From: Clonostachys chloroleuca
Lineage: Eukaryota > Ascomycota > Sordariomycetes > Hypocreales > Bionectriaceae
Reading direction: 5' to 3'
Length of the DNA stretch: 64,000 nucleotides
Assembly: GCA_037952775.1 (NCBI GenBank)
Contig: JBANAY010000003.1
Span: 34,782,001-34,846,000, forward strand
Positions 23,571 through 35,663 of the stretch are shown piece after piece. The position numbers were made by a program, and so were the translations under genes. The first letter of the stretch is position 1, and each line of letters begins with the position of its first letter. Below the pieces are notes generated by a model, which was given only the letters and a program-made list of their open reading frames with translations, did no database searches and was not told the DNA's origin.

Positions 23571-24707
23571 GTTGTTGGTTTGGGGGGTTTGCTGGTGAGA
23601 GCTGGTAGTGATTGAAGTAGATTGAGTTGTGAGTGAGTGATGGATAGAATAGATTGGCTTTCTGAGGGATCTTGGACAGTCTTTATACCTTTTTTTCGAG
23701 ATAGTTGGAGGAGTATTGAATTCAATCAAATGTTCATCCTACTCTCGCCATCTCCACAAGCACCAGTTCCATCGCCCTTGAGTCCAGCTCACCTTGCAGG
23801 AGGCCCTTGAGAGCATAAACCGAGGACCCATCGCCCGCATTAACATCGTAACCCACCCAGAGGAGATGATGCGACCGTACCTGCAGCCAACTCGCTTAAC
23901 GCCAAGGCAATTCGCCAATCGACTGGCCAATTCATGCCGTTAATGTTGAGGCGCCCCCTCCATCGGCATCTAATCGTACCACTTGGCGCAATGCGTGGCG
24001 GACGTGGCCAAGCAGAGCCAGCACAACACATCAAAGCGCCATAATTGTTACATTATGCCGGCGGGTAAAGGCGAGGCACATCCAATTGCTAATAACGGCA
24101 GACTGATGGAAGATTGAGCGGATGGTGGGATGTTCGGGTGAAGTTGGGCCGATCTCACATCCATCCCCCAGTCTTATGCGAGACACCGGCGAGTCAGTTC
24201 CTTGGCGTATTGATTCTTTGGCTTGCTATGCCTTTAATTGCCTTGCCTGAACGAATTTCCCAGACGACAAAATCGTGGAGCAGCGATAATCGACCCGTCA
24301 CCAGCCGAGGTTCAGTCGCACCACGTTGACAACTGGGCAAATTTATGAGAGAAGAGAAGGAAACCTTATTCGCCACATCACCTACTTCTCTTTCACTATC
24401 ACACTTAGCGTTATTGTTACACCAAAAGCATCAAGCCAGGAATATTAGGTGTGCCGAAAGAACCAAACATATGAACTGAGAAACAAAACCATGCATCTTC
24501 TAGGTTTGTGGCTCGTAGACAGTGAGTCGGTTTGTAGCTAACCTAGCCCGCTGTTGATTTTGATCAGGAATTGATGGAACCATCATACCATAGTCTCCCA
24601 GAAAGACAAGGTATTTGCTCTTGATCATGGAATAAGTCTACCAATGATATATCTTGACATAATTGACTGACAAAGCACATTTCTGCCTCGAATCCCTACG
24701 ATTTCAT
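23571..24707. other. Intergenic, promoter of the 67-aa gene
   Basis: Pyrimidine-rich on the minus strand next to the gene, as in leaders of strongly expressed fungal genes. The rest (23740-24700) has only short frames without motifs. Confidence 0.6.
23681..23687 (-). promoter_or_regulatory. TATA box of the 67-aa gene
   Basis: TATAAAG on the minus strand, 111 bp upstream of the ATG at 23570 and followed by a pyrimidine-rich leader. Confidence 0.5.
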
Positions 24708-25742
24708 CTAGTTTGTTTGCTTCGCGTACAGCTCACGCAAGCCATCGACCAACTCTGTCTTTCCCCTGAATGTGTTCTCCCCGTCCTCAAAATCGCCCGC
24801 CATTGTTCCTCCAGGGAGCGTAGCAAGAACCATACCCGCAAACTCCTCGGCATAAGCCGGAGGCACATGGTTAGCAAAATATGTGGCCAACTTATCCTTC
24901 TCAATCGTGATGAGTTCTCCCTTGTTTCCAGTCACTTGCTCGAGCGCTTCCTTCACATCCAGACTGCTGTAGTGCCTAGGACCAAACAAGGTAACGCTGG
25001 AAATCCCTGGCCGGCTGGTAGTGTCGAGGAGAGCCTGGGCGAGGTAATCACCGACATCTTTCACACTCAGCTATACAATTGTCAGTAACCAGGTCGCATA
25101 CAGGGTTAGGCTAATCATCGTATTTAGAGGTTGGAGGGCAAGCATACCATAGGGATTTCATGGGTCGGTGGTGAAAAAGTGGATTCGAAGCTCGGATTGT
25201 CTGACCGCATGGTTTTCAGAGCATCAGCCCAGTTTTCGAAAAACCACCCAGGTTTGACAATTTGCACCTCTGGGAGCACCGATTCGAGAATTCTGTCAGA
25301 AATGTGGTTCAATCTGAGGACTCCCTAAACGTTGTCAGTCTCTAATGTTCACGCACATTCATTCGATACGTACAATTCCATGGTCGTACTGCGCTCCCAT
25401 GGCGGAATGTAGAATCAACTTTTTGAGACTTGGGGTTCGTTGAATCGCTTCTTTGACATTCTGGGCCGTTCGAGTAGCGAATTGGCCTTGATCAGTACCG
25501 TCATAGGTCACCGGGGGTATGTACAGGATGGCTTGGGAGCTGCTAAAGTCTAGCCCCTCGCCTGTCGCAACATCTCCTTGCGTTGCCTCAAAGTTTGAGT
25601 GTTCCTTGAACTCCACAGGTGCTTTGGCTGGATTACGGTAAATAGCCCTGACCGTGGGCTTGCTGTCTGACTCCAGGAGGGCACGAATGGTCTCCTTGCC
25701 AGATTGCGTCGAGGCGGGGAGGACGGTGATATGTAGAGACAT
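24708..25742 (-). CDS. NmrA-like NAD(P)-binding protein
   Basis: Three exons (25742-25374, 25324-25148, 25070-24708) give 302 residues. The fold is NmrA/atypical SDR: a first beta-alpha unit 'ITVLPASTQSGKETIRALL', RAIYRNP after strand 2 (the Arg would favour NADP), LHSAMGAQYDHG, 'VKPGWFFENWADAL' and 'LSVKDVGDYLAQALLD' (the NmrA 'D(V/I)G' segment). The usual GxxGxxG is replaced by PASTQSG, so cofactor binding may be altered. Relatives act as redox sensors (NmrA, HSCARG) or as NAD(P)H-dependent reductases. A minus-strand TATAAAG lies about 100 bp upstream. The ATG at 25742 directly begins the Rossmann fold; the frame extends 13 codons further only from an upstream alternative start. Confidence 0.88.
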
Positions 25743-26250
25743 GGTGTTTTGAGGATGATGATGTTCCAAGTAGCAGGACAATTGAATATTGATGAGTCTG
25801 CTGTGAGGAACTCCAAGTCGAACTGAGGAGAAAACCTCTCCCCTTTATACATTGCAAAAAGCGAGTCAGTGCTCAGGTAGAAACGCACTTCTACGTTAAT
25901 CAAAGCAATATATTACTTGCTTAGAAATAGAGACATCAAAAGACCAATCAATAGCCGATGATAGAAGGACGTAAACTTCCAAGAAGCAACCAAACCGATT
26001 TCGGGGTTCGGGAGATGGATCAATGCTCCACTCATATGCGAGTTGCTGATCATCCTTGTCGAAGCCTAACCTAACTTATTACTCCCTCCCCTAGATGAAT
26101 ACCTTCGTCAAGGCTACCATATATGAGTAATACAAAAAAAAATCTTCATAGCACCCGCAGACAGTGCTGGCAATATCCAATCAGAATTTTGATCCAAGAA
26201 ATCTTTAAGAACTAGAGGCAGATGCAGAGCTTCACTAATATCTCAGGGCT
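25743..26250. other. Intergenic, promoter of the NmrA-like gene
   Basis: Contains a TATAAAG box (25843-25849, minus) and otherwise nothing recognised. Confidence 0.6.
25843..25849 (-). promoter_or_regulatory. TATA box of the NmrA-like gene
   Basis: TATAAAG on the minus strand about 100 bp upstream of the ATG at 25742. Confidence 0.45.
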
Positions 26251-27185
26251 TCAAGCATGGCTTGATGACGGATATGCCAAAGGCCTTTCACCTCTCTGCC
26301 TTCGCCAATAATTTGTAGCCTCTAATATTTCATGACACCCGTGCAACAGCCACCCCCATCGCTTAAAGAATGGTAGCGTTACCTCCCAATTCTTTGGGTC
26401 CCAGGGCTCACCCCACACTATCATGCCACCCCAGTCTGTCTGGCCGCATACTTCAATCATATCGTCCCAGAGCTTCTGCTCACCCTCTATGAAAAGACTA
26501 TGCGAGATAGCTAATAGTAAATTATCGCGCATCTGAGGCAGAGGGAATAGGTCGACCCATGGATGATGCGGGATACGCTTTTGAAGCGCAGTCGGAAGTA
26601 GGTTTGAGGGGCACAATGTCTGGAATAATCCGCCACCTGGTTCCTTCTCCGGCCCATAGACAGTAAAAGGGGAAACCGAGCTACATAGAAGCCAGTCGAC
26701 GGTGAAGCCGAGCATAGCCGAATTCACAGTGAGGCTCTCCACGACATTGTGCTGGATCAGTCGGAGCAGGTGATCTGCACTTGGCTGACATGTTGCGTAG
26801 CTTGCAAGGGCGCTCTGGGAAAACTGGTGTAAGAACCCACGTTTTCGATCCACATTGTCTGTTGTCGCCTCCCCCATCATCGTGTCATCTTCGGAGCAGA
26901 CAATGATGCTCGTGCACGGTCCCTGGTACGAGGCGGCCGCATCTTCTCCTCGCTGAGCTTTCCTCCGGCGACCTAATTGCAGCCCATTTTAGTGTCAAAT
27001 ATATACATAGTGTCTTTCCTTGTTTCAGGCTTACGAGCTCTCTGGTTCAGTCTGTTCTGCAACTTCCTTCTCTCCTTTTGGTTTGTGACCCCGGCCCAGT
27101 CTTCTCCATAATCGCACAGATACGCCTCGTGGGGCATCGAGACTAAGTCAATGTGCGTATGATGGGAAATGTGGTTGGACTGCAT
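26251..27185 (-). CDS. DUF3425 bZIP-like transcription factor
   Basis: Exons 27185-27035 and 26972-26251 (62-nt intron) give 290 residues. The basic region reads 'NQKERRKLQNRLNQRARRRR' (about 35-54), with the intron inside it, a common position in this family. No clear leucine zipper follows. The rest matches DUF3425: LPTALQKRIPHHPWVDLFPLP (predicted helix and PHHPW motif), 'DDMIEVCGQTDWGGMIVWGE' and 'FFKRWGWLLHGCHEILEATN' near the C-terminus. These fungal proteins are taken to be nuclear regulators, several tied to stress or secondary metabolism. The ATG at 27185 is the first in frame. Target genes are unknown. Confidence 0.88.
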
Positions 27186-28443
27186 AGTGAGAGACTTATT
27201 CGAATATACTCATGAGGTGCCTAAGTCAACTGAGAACCCCTACAAGTCCAAGTTCGTCTCCTCCATATGCCCAGCTGACAAAACCTTCGTCTTCATCTAC
27301 CAGGACCAGGATATGAGGCTTGATTAATAATAAGGAGATGGCACGTGCTGCACTAATGCAAGCTGCTGACAAGTGACGTCAAAGTTCATTATCCGTCATT
27401 CCCTGAACTTATTGCTTACCCTAGACTCCCTACTCCGGACCAAAGGCAATCCCAACGGTGAGCTATGTTTAGCTAATATTCAGGGTATCAATGATGTGGA
27501 TGTTGATGATTAGAAGGGTCGAAAAGATGAGGCCCTATGAGATCGAATTTTCCGATGATTTGTGCTAGCGATACTGCTCTCGAACCATCTACCAATTTTA
27601 TGCGTTTATGTATGTAAGTCGTAATTACGGTACCTACTTTGGGTCCATGCTGGTGAAGAAATGGTCCCCTTCAAAGGAAAAAAGAAAAAAAAAACTCCAT
27701 AATAATGAGAAGTGAGAGATATAGAAATAACCACAATTCTTCTCTGGCTACACATCAAACACACAAAAGCTCTTTGGTTAATCGTTATGTAAGATCCGCC
27801 CTCACGGTTGTGGTGGGCCCACCTTCCATATAATACTCGACAGCAGCTAAGGTATACATACTGCTTTGGAAGAGATAAACAAGTCACGGAGGCAAATATG
27901 TTATCTAGCACTTGGTAATCAAGAAAATCCGCGGAGTAGATCCTGGGTTGAATCTTCACGCAGCCAGTGATCGTTCGCTCGGTGGGTTGCATCAGGCAGA
28001 ACTGATCGAGTGAGCAAAAGATGCCTCGGCCCCTCCTCGCCTGCATGAGACCGCTGTTCAATGTTGCAAATGTATTGTTTATGCTGTCAGCTTCAAGGCC
28101 ACAACCCCGCTCTCAATAGATTCTTGCTGCGCTATGCGGGATACCGATCCACATCTCGACCAGTTCACTACAGAGCACAGATATTTCTCCAAGCAACGCT
28201 AGAATCCTGTTTCGTAGCTCTCGCCCCCATGGAGAGCCCCGTCCTTTCATCATCTTCTTCCTAGCTGTATTAGGTTCTAATATCTATCTAATTTGGATAT
28301 CTAAGAGAAGACTAGTAACTAAAATCAGCTCGGTTGCTGATATAAACCTGTACCGTATCCCAGATAAACGTCTACAGGAATCTCTTCGTAGTAGAGCCGC
28401 GTATTTGTTTGCCAGTCAAGCCCACATACTCCAAGATAAATAA
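27186..28443. other. Intergenic, nothing intact
   Basis: The ORFs at 27606-28061 (-) and 28061-28264 (+) have no motifs. The stretch ends at the MFS fragment and part of it may be decayed upstream sequence of that gene. Confidence 0.5.
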
Positions 28444-28641
28444 GACCCTAGAGACATCTGGGACCAGGTAAATGAGGTTTACGCCAAAGCCCTGCGAGCA
28501 GTATGGTGGTTTGTAATAAGTATAAGTATTTTGAGTTTCTTTGCTGTAGCGGGCGAGGAAGGCTTGGAGCTCCGGACTGAGCTTAAGACGGAGTTCGGCA
28601 TCGACGAGGAGGAGAAGCCGAAGGGATCAGCTTCTAGTTGA
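28444..28641 (+). pseudogene. Orphan C-terminal fragment of an MFS drug transporter
   Basis: After an in-frame TAA at 28441 a 65-residue frame reads 'DPRDIWDQVNEVYAKALRAV', a hydrophobic stretch, then 'ELRTELKTEFGIDEEEKPKG' and a stop. This is the characteristic last extracellular loop, last helix and cytosolic tail of DHA2-type (TRI12/azole-resistance-like) major facilitators. None of the preceding 13 helices is present nearby, and there is no start, so it is a gene remnant. Two frame-preserving features (hydrophobic block then charged tail in one frame) make chance unlikely. Confidence 0.6.
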
Positions 28642-29408
28642 CAGAAAGGTGGAGGCAATCAGTTACGGTGCCCTCACTGTATGTTCTCTGTATTGGTATA
28701 TCTAATCTATGCTGCGTGATCACTCTGCTCGAACTTTTTACAGTATAGGATGTCTTGCAGCTCTTCTTGGAGACTCGGTTACTTAGGTTCGTAATGCACA
28801 CATGCGCTCGCTCCTGTCATCAGGTTAGTAAGTCGAATCCATGGCCCAGCTTTGCTTGCCCAGGAGGAGTCCAAGCAGTGACCTGAAGTAAACTCGTTTG
28901 ACCTGGGGGTTAAATTTTCCAGCAAAGGGGATTTCGGTAACTGAACCCAGCGATTCGACAGCCCTAATCTCCAGCCAGGGACCTCCCCGCTCCATCATGA
29001 TCCATTGATCCCGCCTGACTGGTGGCCACAATGGGGGCCGCAGACGCAACCTGGAACCAACGATGCCTCTGGCTTCAATGAGGCGTGACCATCATCATCG
29101 CTAAAATCTAAGCGCTAAACTCGAGCGCTACGGCCGCACCCGTAAAATGGCACTCCAACAATGCGAAGTAAGAGGTGAATGCGACTTACATAATCATGGA
29201 ATCATTCACTAGTGCAGGGCTTACTCAACTTCACTAATTTCGTTATGTGTTTTCCCCATCTCTATTATCTACCTACATACCTACATTACTTAGGCATGTT
29301 AATTATTATCGCCGCAGCATTCAGAACGACAGTCTTATGGTCCTCACTACTTTAAATTTGAGGATATCTACGTCATACTCCGATCAAAGACGAATTGCAC
29401 ACATCACA
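28642..29408. other. Intergenic, promoter of the kinase gene
   Basis: No gene seen; the ORF at 28825-29049 (-) has no motif. The last 200 bases are AT-rich and probably form the kinase promoter and leader. Confidence 0.6.
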
Positions 29409-30650
29409 ATGACTATGAATGACATGGTGGACTTGGGCGAGTTCGTCGACTCAGACGATGAATGCGACGTGGAGGATTTTGCTGAGGATCCTGAACGATA
29501 TTCTCAAGGCCTTTACTATCCTGTTTGCATTGGGGATGTCTTCTCTAACAGATATCGCATTGAGCATAAGCTTGGGCACGGTGGCTTCTCGACGGTGTGG
29601 ATGGCTCATGACATGCTCAAGAAGGAGGATGTTGCACTGAAAATTATGTCCCCTGGTCAGCCTGGCGAGCATGAATACCACATGCATAAGAAGATCCTTC
29701 TGTCTGTATCCGATACTTCCAACCTCCTGCTTTGCAAAGATACCTTTCTTGTTCATACTCCTGCCAACACACACCGGATTGTTGTCCTTCCACTGCAAGG
29801 GCCGAACCTGAGGGACTATACGGTCAACCAGCCAATCGTTACCCGGATGAAAGGGGCTGTACAGATTTTACAGGCCTTAAGTCGTCTACATGACGGTGGA
29901 ATTGTACATCGCGGTGGGTTTTAGCAGCTTGCTCAACTTCCGTTCATAAGGCACTGACCCAAGTATCTAGACCTAAATAGCGCCAACGTGATGCAGAGTC
30001 TTCGACCATTTGATACCTCCAGTATAGCCACAAAGTACCAGAAGCTTGGGCGGCCTCGCAAAGTTCCTGTTCGCCCTTCTCAATGGAAGGAAGGTGAATT
30101 GGTGAGACCCATTTCCGCTACCCAGGACTTGGTACTGGATACATTCTTTATTGGCGACTTTGGATTAGCGGTCGAAGTTGGCACCGTCGTTACCGATAGC
30201 TTCCAGACCCCGGCTAAATATTGTGCTCCTGAACGGAGTCATAACCTCGATCCAAGCCTTGCTCTCGATATATGGAGCTACATGTGCCTGTTTGCGGAGC
30301 TATACACTGACATCCCTCTGTTCCGCGGCTCTGCTAACGCGACTGCGATTAGATCCATGGTAAATTATCTTGGGCCTCTGCCTGAGTCGTGGAAGGGCCA
30401 ATTCACCGGGGGCGGATCAAGCGAGGATGCGTGGTACAATCAACAGAGGATCCCAAATCCGGGTTCAGAAGACTTGCGGGAGCGACTGGAGAGACTTCGC
30501 CCTGACGTTAGCTCTAACGAGCTTGATTTGGTGCTGGGGATACTGCGATGGGGACTGGCTTATCGTCCCGAGGAACGACCCACAGCATTGGAGATTCTTC
30601 AACACAGCTCATTCAAGTCACTCATGCAGAATTACGGAATCAAATTCTGA
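29409..30650 (+). CDS. SRPK-like serine/threonine protein kinase
   Basis: Exons 29409-29913 and 29971-30650 (57-nt intron) give 394 residues. Opening 'YYPVCIGDVFSNRYRIEHKL' is the SRPK family entrance; then Gly loop GHGGFSTVW, Lys in VALKIM, catalytic loop HRDLNSANV (spanning the intron), DFG in GDFGLA and 'AKYCAPE' with the APE motif, 'LDIWSYMCLFAELYT', and the C-lobe ending 'LAYRPEERPTALEILQH'. All catalytic residues are present, so it should be active. Unlike canonical SRPK it has HRDL instead of HTDIK and only a short insert between the lobes, as in the expanded lineage-specific SRPK-like kinases of ascomycetes. Its substrates are unknown. ATG 29409 is chosen over upstream ATGs because the acidic leader typical of the family begins there. 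Confidence 0.92.
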
Positions 30651-30788
30651 GGTTTGTCCTCGGAGTATAAAATGGGCTTTTGGCTTCTGAACTACATACT
30701 TTTGAGGTTGCTATATGGGCTATGGCTGAAGCCCCCCCCAGTGCACCCTTTTTCGTTTACACGAATCACGACTACACCCCTTCTTATC

Positions 30789-31122
30789 ATGTCATCTCAG
30801 AACTGTCTCCCTTCTAATAGCTATGAAGGCCAGATTGGCCAGATTAATTTCCGCTGGAGTGAGAGTGGACGCAACAACATCCAAAAGGGGCCCTCCGATT
30901 ACAAGGCCCCAGTGGCCACGTTCAAAGCTGTGACTGAGCATTTCGTCTATGACTCTGCTGTTAGACTTGGCGCTGTGAAGGTCACTATTAAGCAAGTAAT
31001 TTCGCTGCCATATTGAAAACCTAACAAGCTGACCTGACATTGGCCGGGGCCCACCGCACGAGGACACCGTCGACAGTAAAACCGGAGCGAAGACCAGTGA
31101 TATGGAACATATCACAGTTTAG
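30789..31122 (+). CDS. Small unrecognised ORF downstream of the kinase
   Basis: A frame from ATG 30789 reads MSSQNCLPSNSYEGQIGQIN and is hydrophilic and protein-like to 30995. It could end at 31016 (75 residues) or splice (GTAATT 30996 to AG 31062) onto a short acidic exon ending at 31122 (88 residues). No family recognised and no homology support; it could be a decayed gene. Confidence 0.25.
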
Positions 31123-31673
31123 ATGAAACTCCAACAGCTAGGCTGAACCATAGTTCATCTCTACCTTGGCGGATCGGAGAACACGGCCCCACGAGATATT
31201 CTGGAGCACATCTGATAGGTGAAAGCGTGGTAAGGAAGTCATCTAGCTACTTTTAAGGGATTATACCATAGTACAGCAAGTAGGCCCCGACTTAATAAAT
31301 ACTATAATTATGGAGCAGTACTTTGATACCAAGGCCTTGCGATACCTGACATGTTGAGCAACGATTCGTGTTTATTGTGTTGAAATGTCGGTCTGGTATC
31401 TTACTGTTTTTAACTTTTTACTCGAACTCTCTCATCTGTCGGGTCTGACATCTTCTATTGCTGTGTTTTTACTGTTAGTCAAGCTATTAAACTTTCTTAC
31501 CCGTTGTTGAAAACCGACGAAAATTGGACCAATGAACAGGACTCGAGTGTGTAATTATTAGGATGAAACCGATTTTCGAGAAAATCAGGGAAAATTAGGG
31601 TGTAGGCTACTGATATTAATGACGCTCAATTATACAAGATACCTATACACTGTCCGCCGCTCATCCACTCGTT
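31123..31673. other. Intergenic before the ppo 3' end
   Basis: AT-rich, nothing recognised. Probably holds the ppo terminator. Confidence 0.6.
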
Positions 31674-34600
31674 TCAGTTTGAGTCCCAGACAATATTCAT
31701 CGTCACCGGAACAGGCCAAAACGAGCTACGGTCGCTCGTCATGTACATTGACTGGCCTTCCTCTGGGCCTAATTGGCGACCTGTCTGGCCGTGCCATTGT
31801 ACCCCAGGGACACTTGCCAGGTGACCTGGAGCGCCTGGCGCCCTTCGAAGACCAGGAAGGCTCACGATGATTTTGAACAGTGCTGCCATTGCTTCTATGC
31901 AAAAGTTGACATCATCAGAATTGGTGCCCTCGGGGAAGTAGTCGACCAAGACACGAGTATTTGTAGAAGCGGCACCGCTGGTAGCCGAGGAAGTTGGAGA
32001 GTACGATTCCTTGGTTGAATCATCGTCACCTCGTAGCGAGCAACCAATGAGGAGACTAAGAATATGAGCGACAGGCACCATGGGGTTGAAGTTCGATGCA
32101 AGATATCAGTCACTTACTACCGTAGAAGTACTTGTTCACTCGTATCTGTTTTCTGTTGAGAAATAGCTCTGAGCTTCTCCATGTGGTCGGGTCCTTGATT
32201 CAAATGGTAATCTAGGCTTTCAGACAGTAGCAATACTGGGACCATGGCAGAGCAGGCTATAAGAGTTGCAACGCGATTAGCTAGCTTCTCGTTGTGCCTT
32301 AGCTTTTGAGACGCAGTAAGTCTCTGACCGAAGCTACGGGCTGAGAATTTGGGATTGTCTGACGACCCCTTTGTTAGTTTAGAGAGCGGGATTTCCTTCC
32401 TGAAGCGGACTACCAAGTCCCGTGCTTGGCGTTGAAGCTCATAAGATCTTCCTAGGCTCAGCCTCGGTGACTCAGCAGCATACAGGACAGATAGGATGGT
32501 GCCCAGCTGAGCATCTGTATAGGCACCTCGGCGTTTGTCGTTCGTTGCCTTGAGGCTCAGTGAAAACATCTCAGCCGTCAGCCGCACAAATGTCGAGTTG
32601 ATCACCTCGCTGACCACGTCAATGCCTCGACTATCGTGATCCGATGAGGGATTGGGTACGCTGTAGGATTGTGACTTTAAGAGGTTCGCCGACGTAAGGA
32701 CGACAAAATCGGTGACCACATGCTTTGGGCTTGCAAGCGACGTTAGGTCCGGTTGCGTGCGGTCATTGCTCACCTGAGCTTCCTTATCTGGCTCTCTAGA
32801 CTCCTTCACGACGACAGTATTTGCATTTCGGCTAGGAGGATCCCAAGTATACTCGGACGCCTTCTTCAAGCCTTCAAAGATAATTTTGTTTTCGGTAGGC
32901 GTAACAAGGGGGTGGTGCGCGTAAATGCTGTCCCGTTGGAAATGATGGGGGAAGGCGCAGAAGATGAGCTTGTACATGACATTTCCGCTGTCAACGTCGA
33001 AATCGGAGTCAACTTCGGCGAACCCCCAGTTGGTAAGGTTCTTTGGCGTGAAGTCGTCCGTATAGAAGCGATCACCACGCACAAGGGACACAGCATCGGA
33101 CAAGATAGCTCTACTAGAGGTGAAGCCGAGGCATACTCCACTGCCAGGTGCCATGGGTGGTTTGGTCTTCTCCGACATTAGTCCAGGATACAGCTCAACG
33201 TTTGCTGGACTTCCGTATAGGCTCTTAAGACCTACTACGACGGCGGGATCAGGGTTGATATCTTCAAAGGTGCGATGCCGCGTTAGACCGATAAATGCTC
33301 GGAACTCGTTGAGCGTGCATACTCGCCATCGGCGGGCTTGAAGAATCCCCAGCATCTCGACCGGCCGTAAGCAGCGGGGAACAGAGTTGGCACCGAAACT
33401 GCCAGCTGTGTCCTCAATACTGGCACGCAGGATGTCCACCAGCTCGTCATCACCGTAGGCCCCATCAGATTGACGTTTGAGCCCTGGCACAGAGTCACGC
33501 TGATGCGGGTCTGTTGGAAGTGCCGTTTCCCAAGCTTGAAATGCCGTTATCATCTCATGAAAGGTGGCCGTCTCCGGGTCCCTACCATCCAGCAGTTGTT
33601 TCATCTCCTCAGCAATCCATTCGGCGTCGCGTGAAGACAGGATACTGTGCCACCTGTATAGAAGGTTGAATTCGACAGACACTTGATTCCCAACGCCCGT
33701 GGGTGCCGTAGTCTTTTGTGCGTTTCGGTCCATGTTTGTCCGCGGATCGATCGTCCATGTCGAGTCCGTGCGATTCAGGCACAATATGGCACGAACGTAG
33801 TCTTTGAGAATAATGTTCACGTATAAGCCGCAGGTTACCAGGCGTCCAGTCTGAAACAAATCCTCATCATACTGCTCCCACGCTTTCTGATCATCGGGGT
33901 CGTTCGAGTCGCGTGTGGAGGTCGGTTTTTTGAAGCGATTAGCTTCGTTAATGCTACTGCAATGTCAGTCTAGGAGATCAGTGTCTCTGCGGAAGAGGAA
34001 ACAAACCTGGCGAGCTGCTCGACCACGTAGTTGTGGAAGCGATTGAACATGACCAAAAACACGCGGCAGGCGGGAGGGAACGTTAGCAAGCGCTTGTGAG
34101 CAAAACAGTCGGGCTTCAGCAGGCCGTTCTTGAACTGCCGCATCTCCTTTTGCTCCTCCCATGAGTTTCCATAGAGAGGAGCGAGATCTAAATATGACGA
34201 TGCCAGGTTGATTGCGCCATCGCGACCACCCTACGATTTGATGAGCGTATATTGGAGGAACGAAGGAGGTTCAGCTTGTCATACCGTTTGGAATATGTCA
34301 TGCGTGATAATGACGCCAAGATAAAACATCATACTGGAGATGCCGCATTGATGTGGCTTGCATTCACCATTTCGCGATAGCAGTGTGTCGAAAATAAGTC
34401 CTGGATCCGGCATATCTGGGCTCTGCACGTCCATCGGCGCTACGGAACGCGCATATGGAGTTCCCGCCGCTCCAAGCGTCCTGAAATACGGGTTGCTGTT
34501 TGATCCATCAGCCGTCCGATGCCGATTTTCTTGGCCCATGAGAGTGGGAATGGGTGTTGGCTGGGGATGGTCCAGCGTGGACCAGAGCTTGGTGATGAAG

Positions 34601-34923
34601 GCGTCAGTCAGAAGCTTTCCTCTCCGGGAATGCCGAGGGAGCTTGTAAAGAAGCTGGATGAGCCTCTCCAACAGCATGTTCTCGTCATCGTAGTAGCCGG
34701 CCTTTTCGGCTGCATGGAAGAGACGGATTGTGCCCAGATCATAGAGCCTTAGGGTCTGTAGGTCTGTGAGAGTCCCAGTCTGAGGGACACTAAAGCCGCC
34801 AGATTGTTGACGGCGACGGTCTTTAAAGAATGAGGAGGGCTTCGACCATGCCCTGGCATTGGATGCATGCCCTGCGGCTTTCGCCGTGGGCACCACAGGC
34901 ACCACCGGCTTGTCTTTGGGCAT
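31674..34923 (-). CDS. ppo: Psi-factor-type fatty-acid oxygenase (Ppo/linoleate diol synthase family)
   Basis: Four exons (34923-34285, 34230-34007, 33953-32118, 32055-31674) give 1026 residues, close to the usual 1030-1120. The N-terminal heme-peroxidase/dioxygenase domain is complete: 'DPGLIFDTLLSRNGE', distal His208 in ITHDIFQT, calcium loop SSYLDLAPLYGN, and catalytic Tyr387 with proximal His390 in 'EFNLLYRWHSILSSRD'. This half oxidises C18 fatty acids to hydroperoxides, precursors of oxylipin signals that balance sexual and asexual development. The C-terminal P450-like half is degenerate: after EQVLLRY the K-helix ExxR region is missing, and the heme-Cys loop (HYGxGPHxCLG in relatives) is replaced by 'FPEGTNSDDVNFCIEAMAAL'. 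The last segment, 'GLRRAPGAPGH' to 'SFWPVPVTMNIVW', is family-typical. A hydroperoxide isomerase activity is therefore unlikely. Which paralog (A, B, C) it is cannot be told here. Confidence 0.92.
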
Positions 34924-35663
34924 GTTTGGTGATGTTTTAGGACGAGAGTAAACAATGCCTAGGAAGAGAAACAGAATTCATGGAGAATGGGAAGAAGGGA
35001 GGACCAAGACCTACATCTACATGCGTGGGGAAACTAGTACCGCCGCCAGCTGCTTCCATTATTGTACTAAGACGCGGGTTGCAGCTAGTCTTGTCGATCT
35101 CAGACAAGGACTGCCGCCTGCTAGTTTAGACAAGGGAAGGACCCGCGAGATGGACTTGCAATATGATTGAAGCAATCAGTCATCAGTGCCAGAGCTGTCC
35201 ATGACAACTCAGTGTGACCACTTCACCAATGCGTGATCGAACCGAGTTGATTGATACCTTCCCATTTGATTGTGAAGGCTACAGAATTATGTGATGTGAT
35301 CTTCTTAATCCATTCATCCTCATTCGTCAATGAATTACGACCCTGGCTTCAGAGTTCAGCTGAGAGCTGATATCTGTCTGAGACATTCTAGCCCAGTCTG
35401 GTAAGACGCATGGCACTATTTACGCCATACCATCAGACATACGAAATAGTCACCAGCCAGCCAATCTCAGTAATTATGCCAAGAGATCAACATCCACAGC
35501 ACAATGCTGGCTGCATGGATAAGTTGGTGATCTGCTGAATTGGAAATGCGATTAACGGAGGCCCTTGTCAAACTTCCCATGTTCCTACATGAATAAGACA
35601 CATAATTGACATGAACAAATTGTCAAAGAGTGGTGTATAATTGCATGACTATTAGACGATTAT
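34924..35663. other. Intergenic, ppo promoter
   Basis: 740 bp between the ppo start and the stop of the upstream C6 regulator. No gene; ORF 34955-35170 (+) has no motif. Confidence 0.6.
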
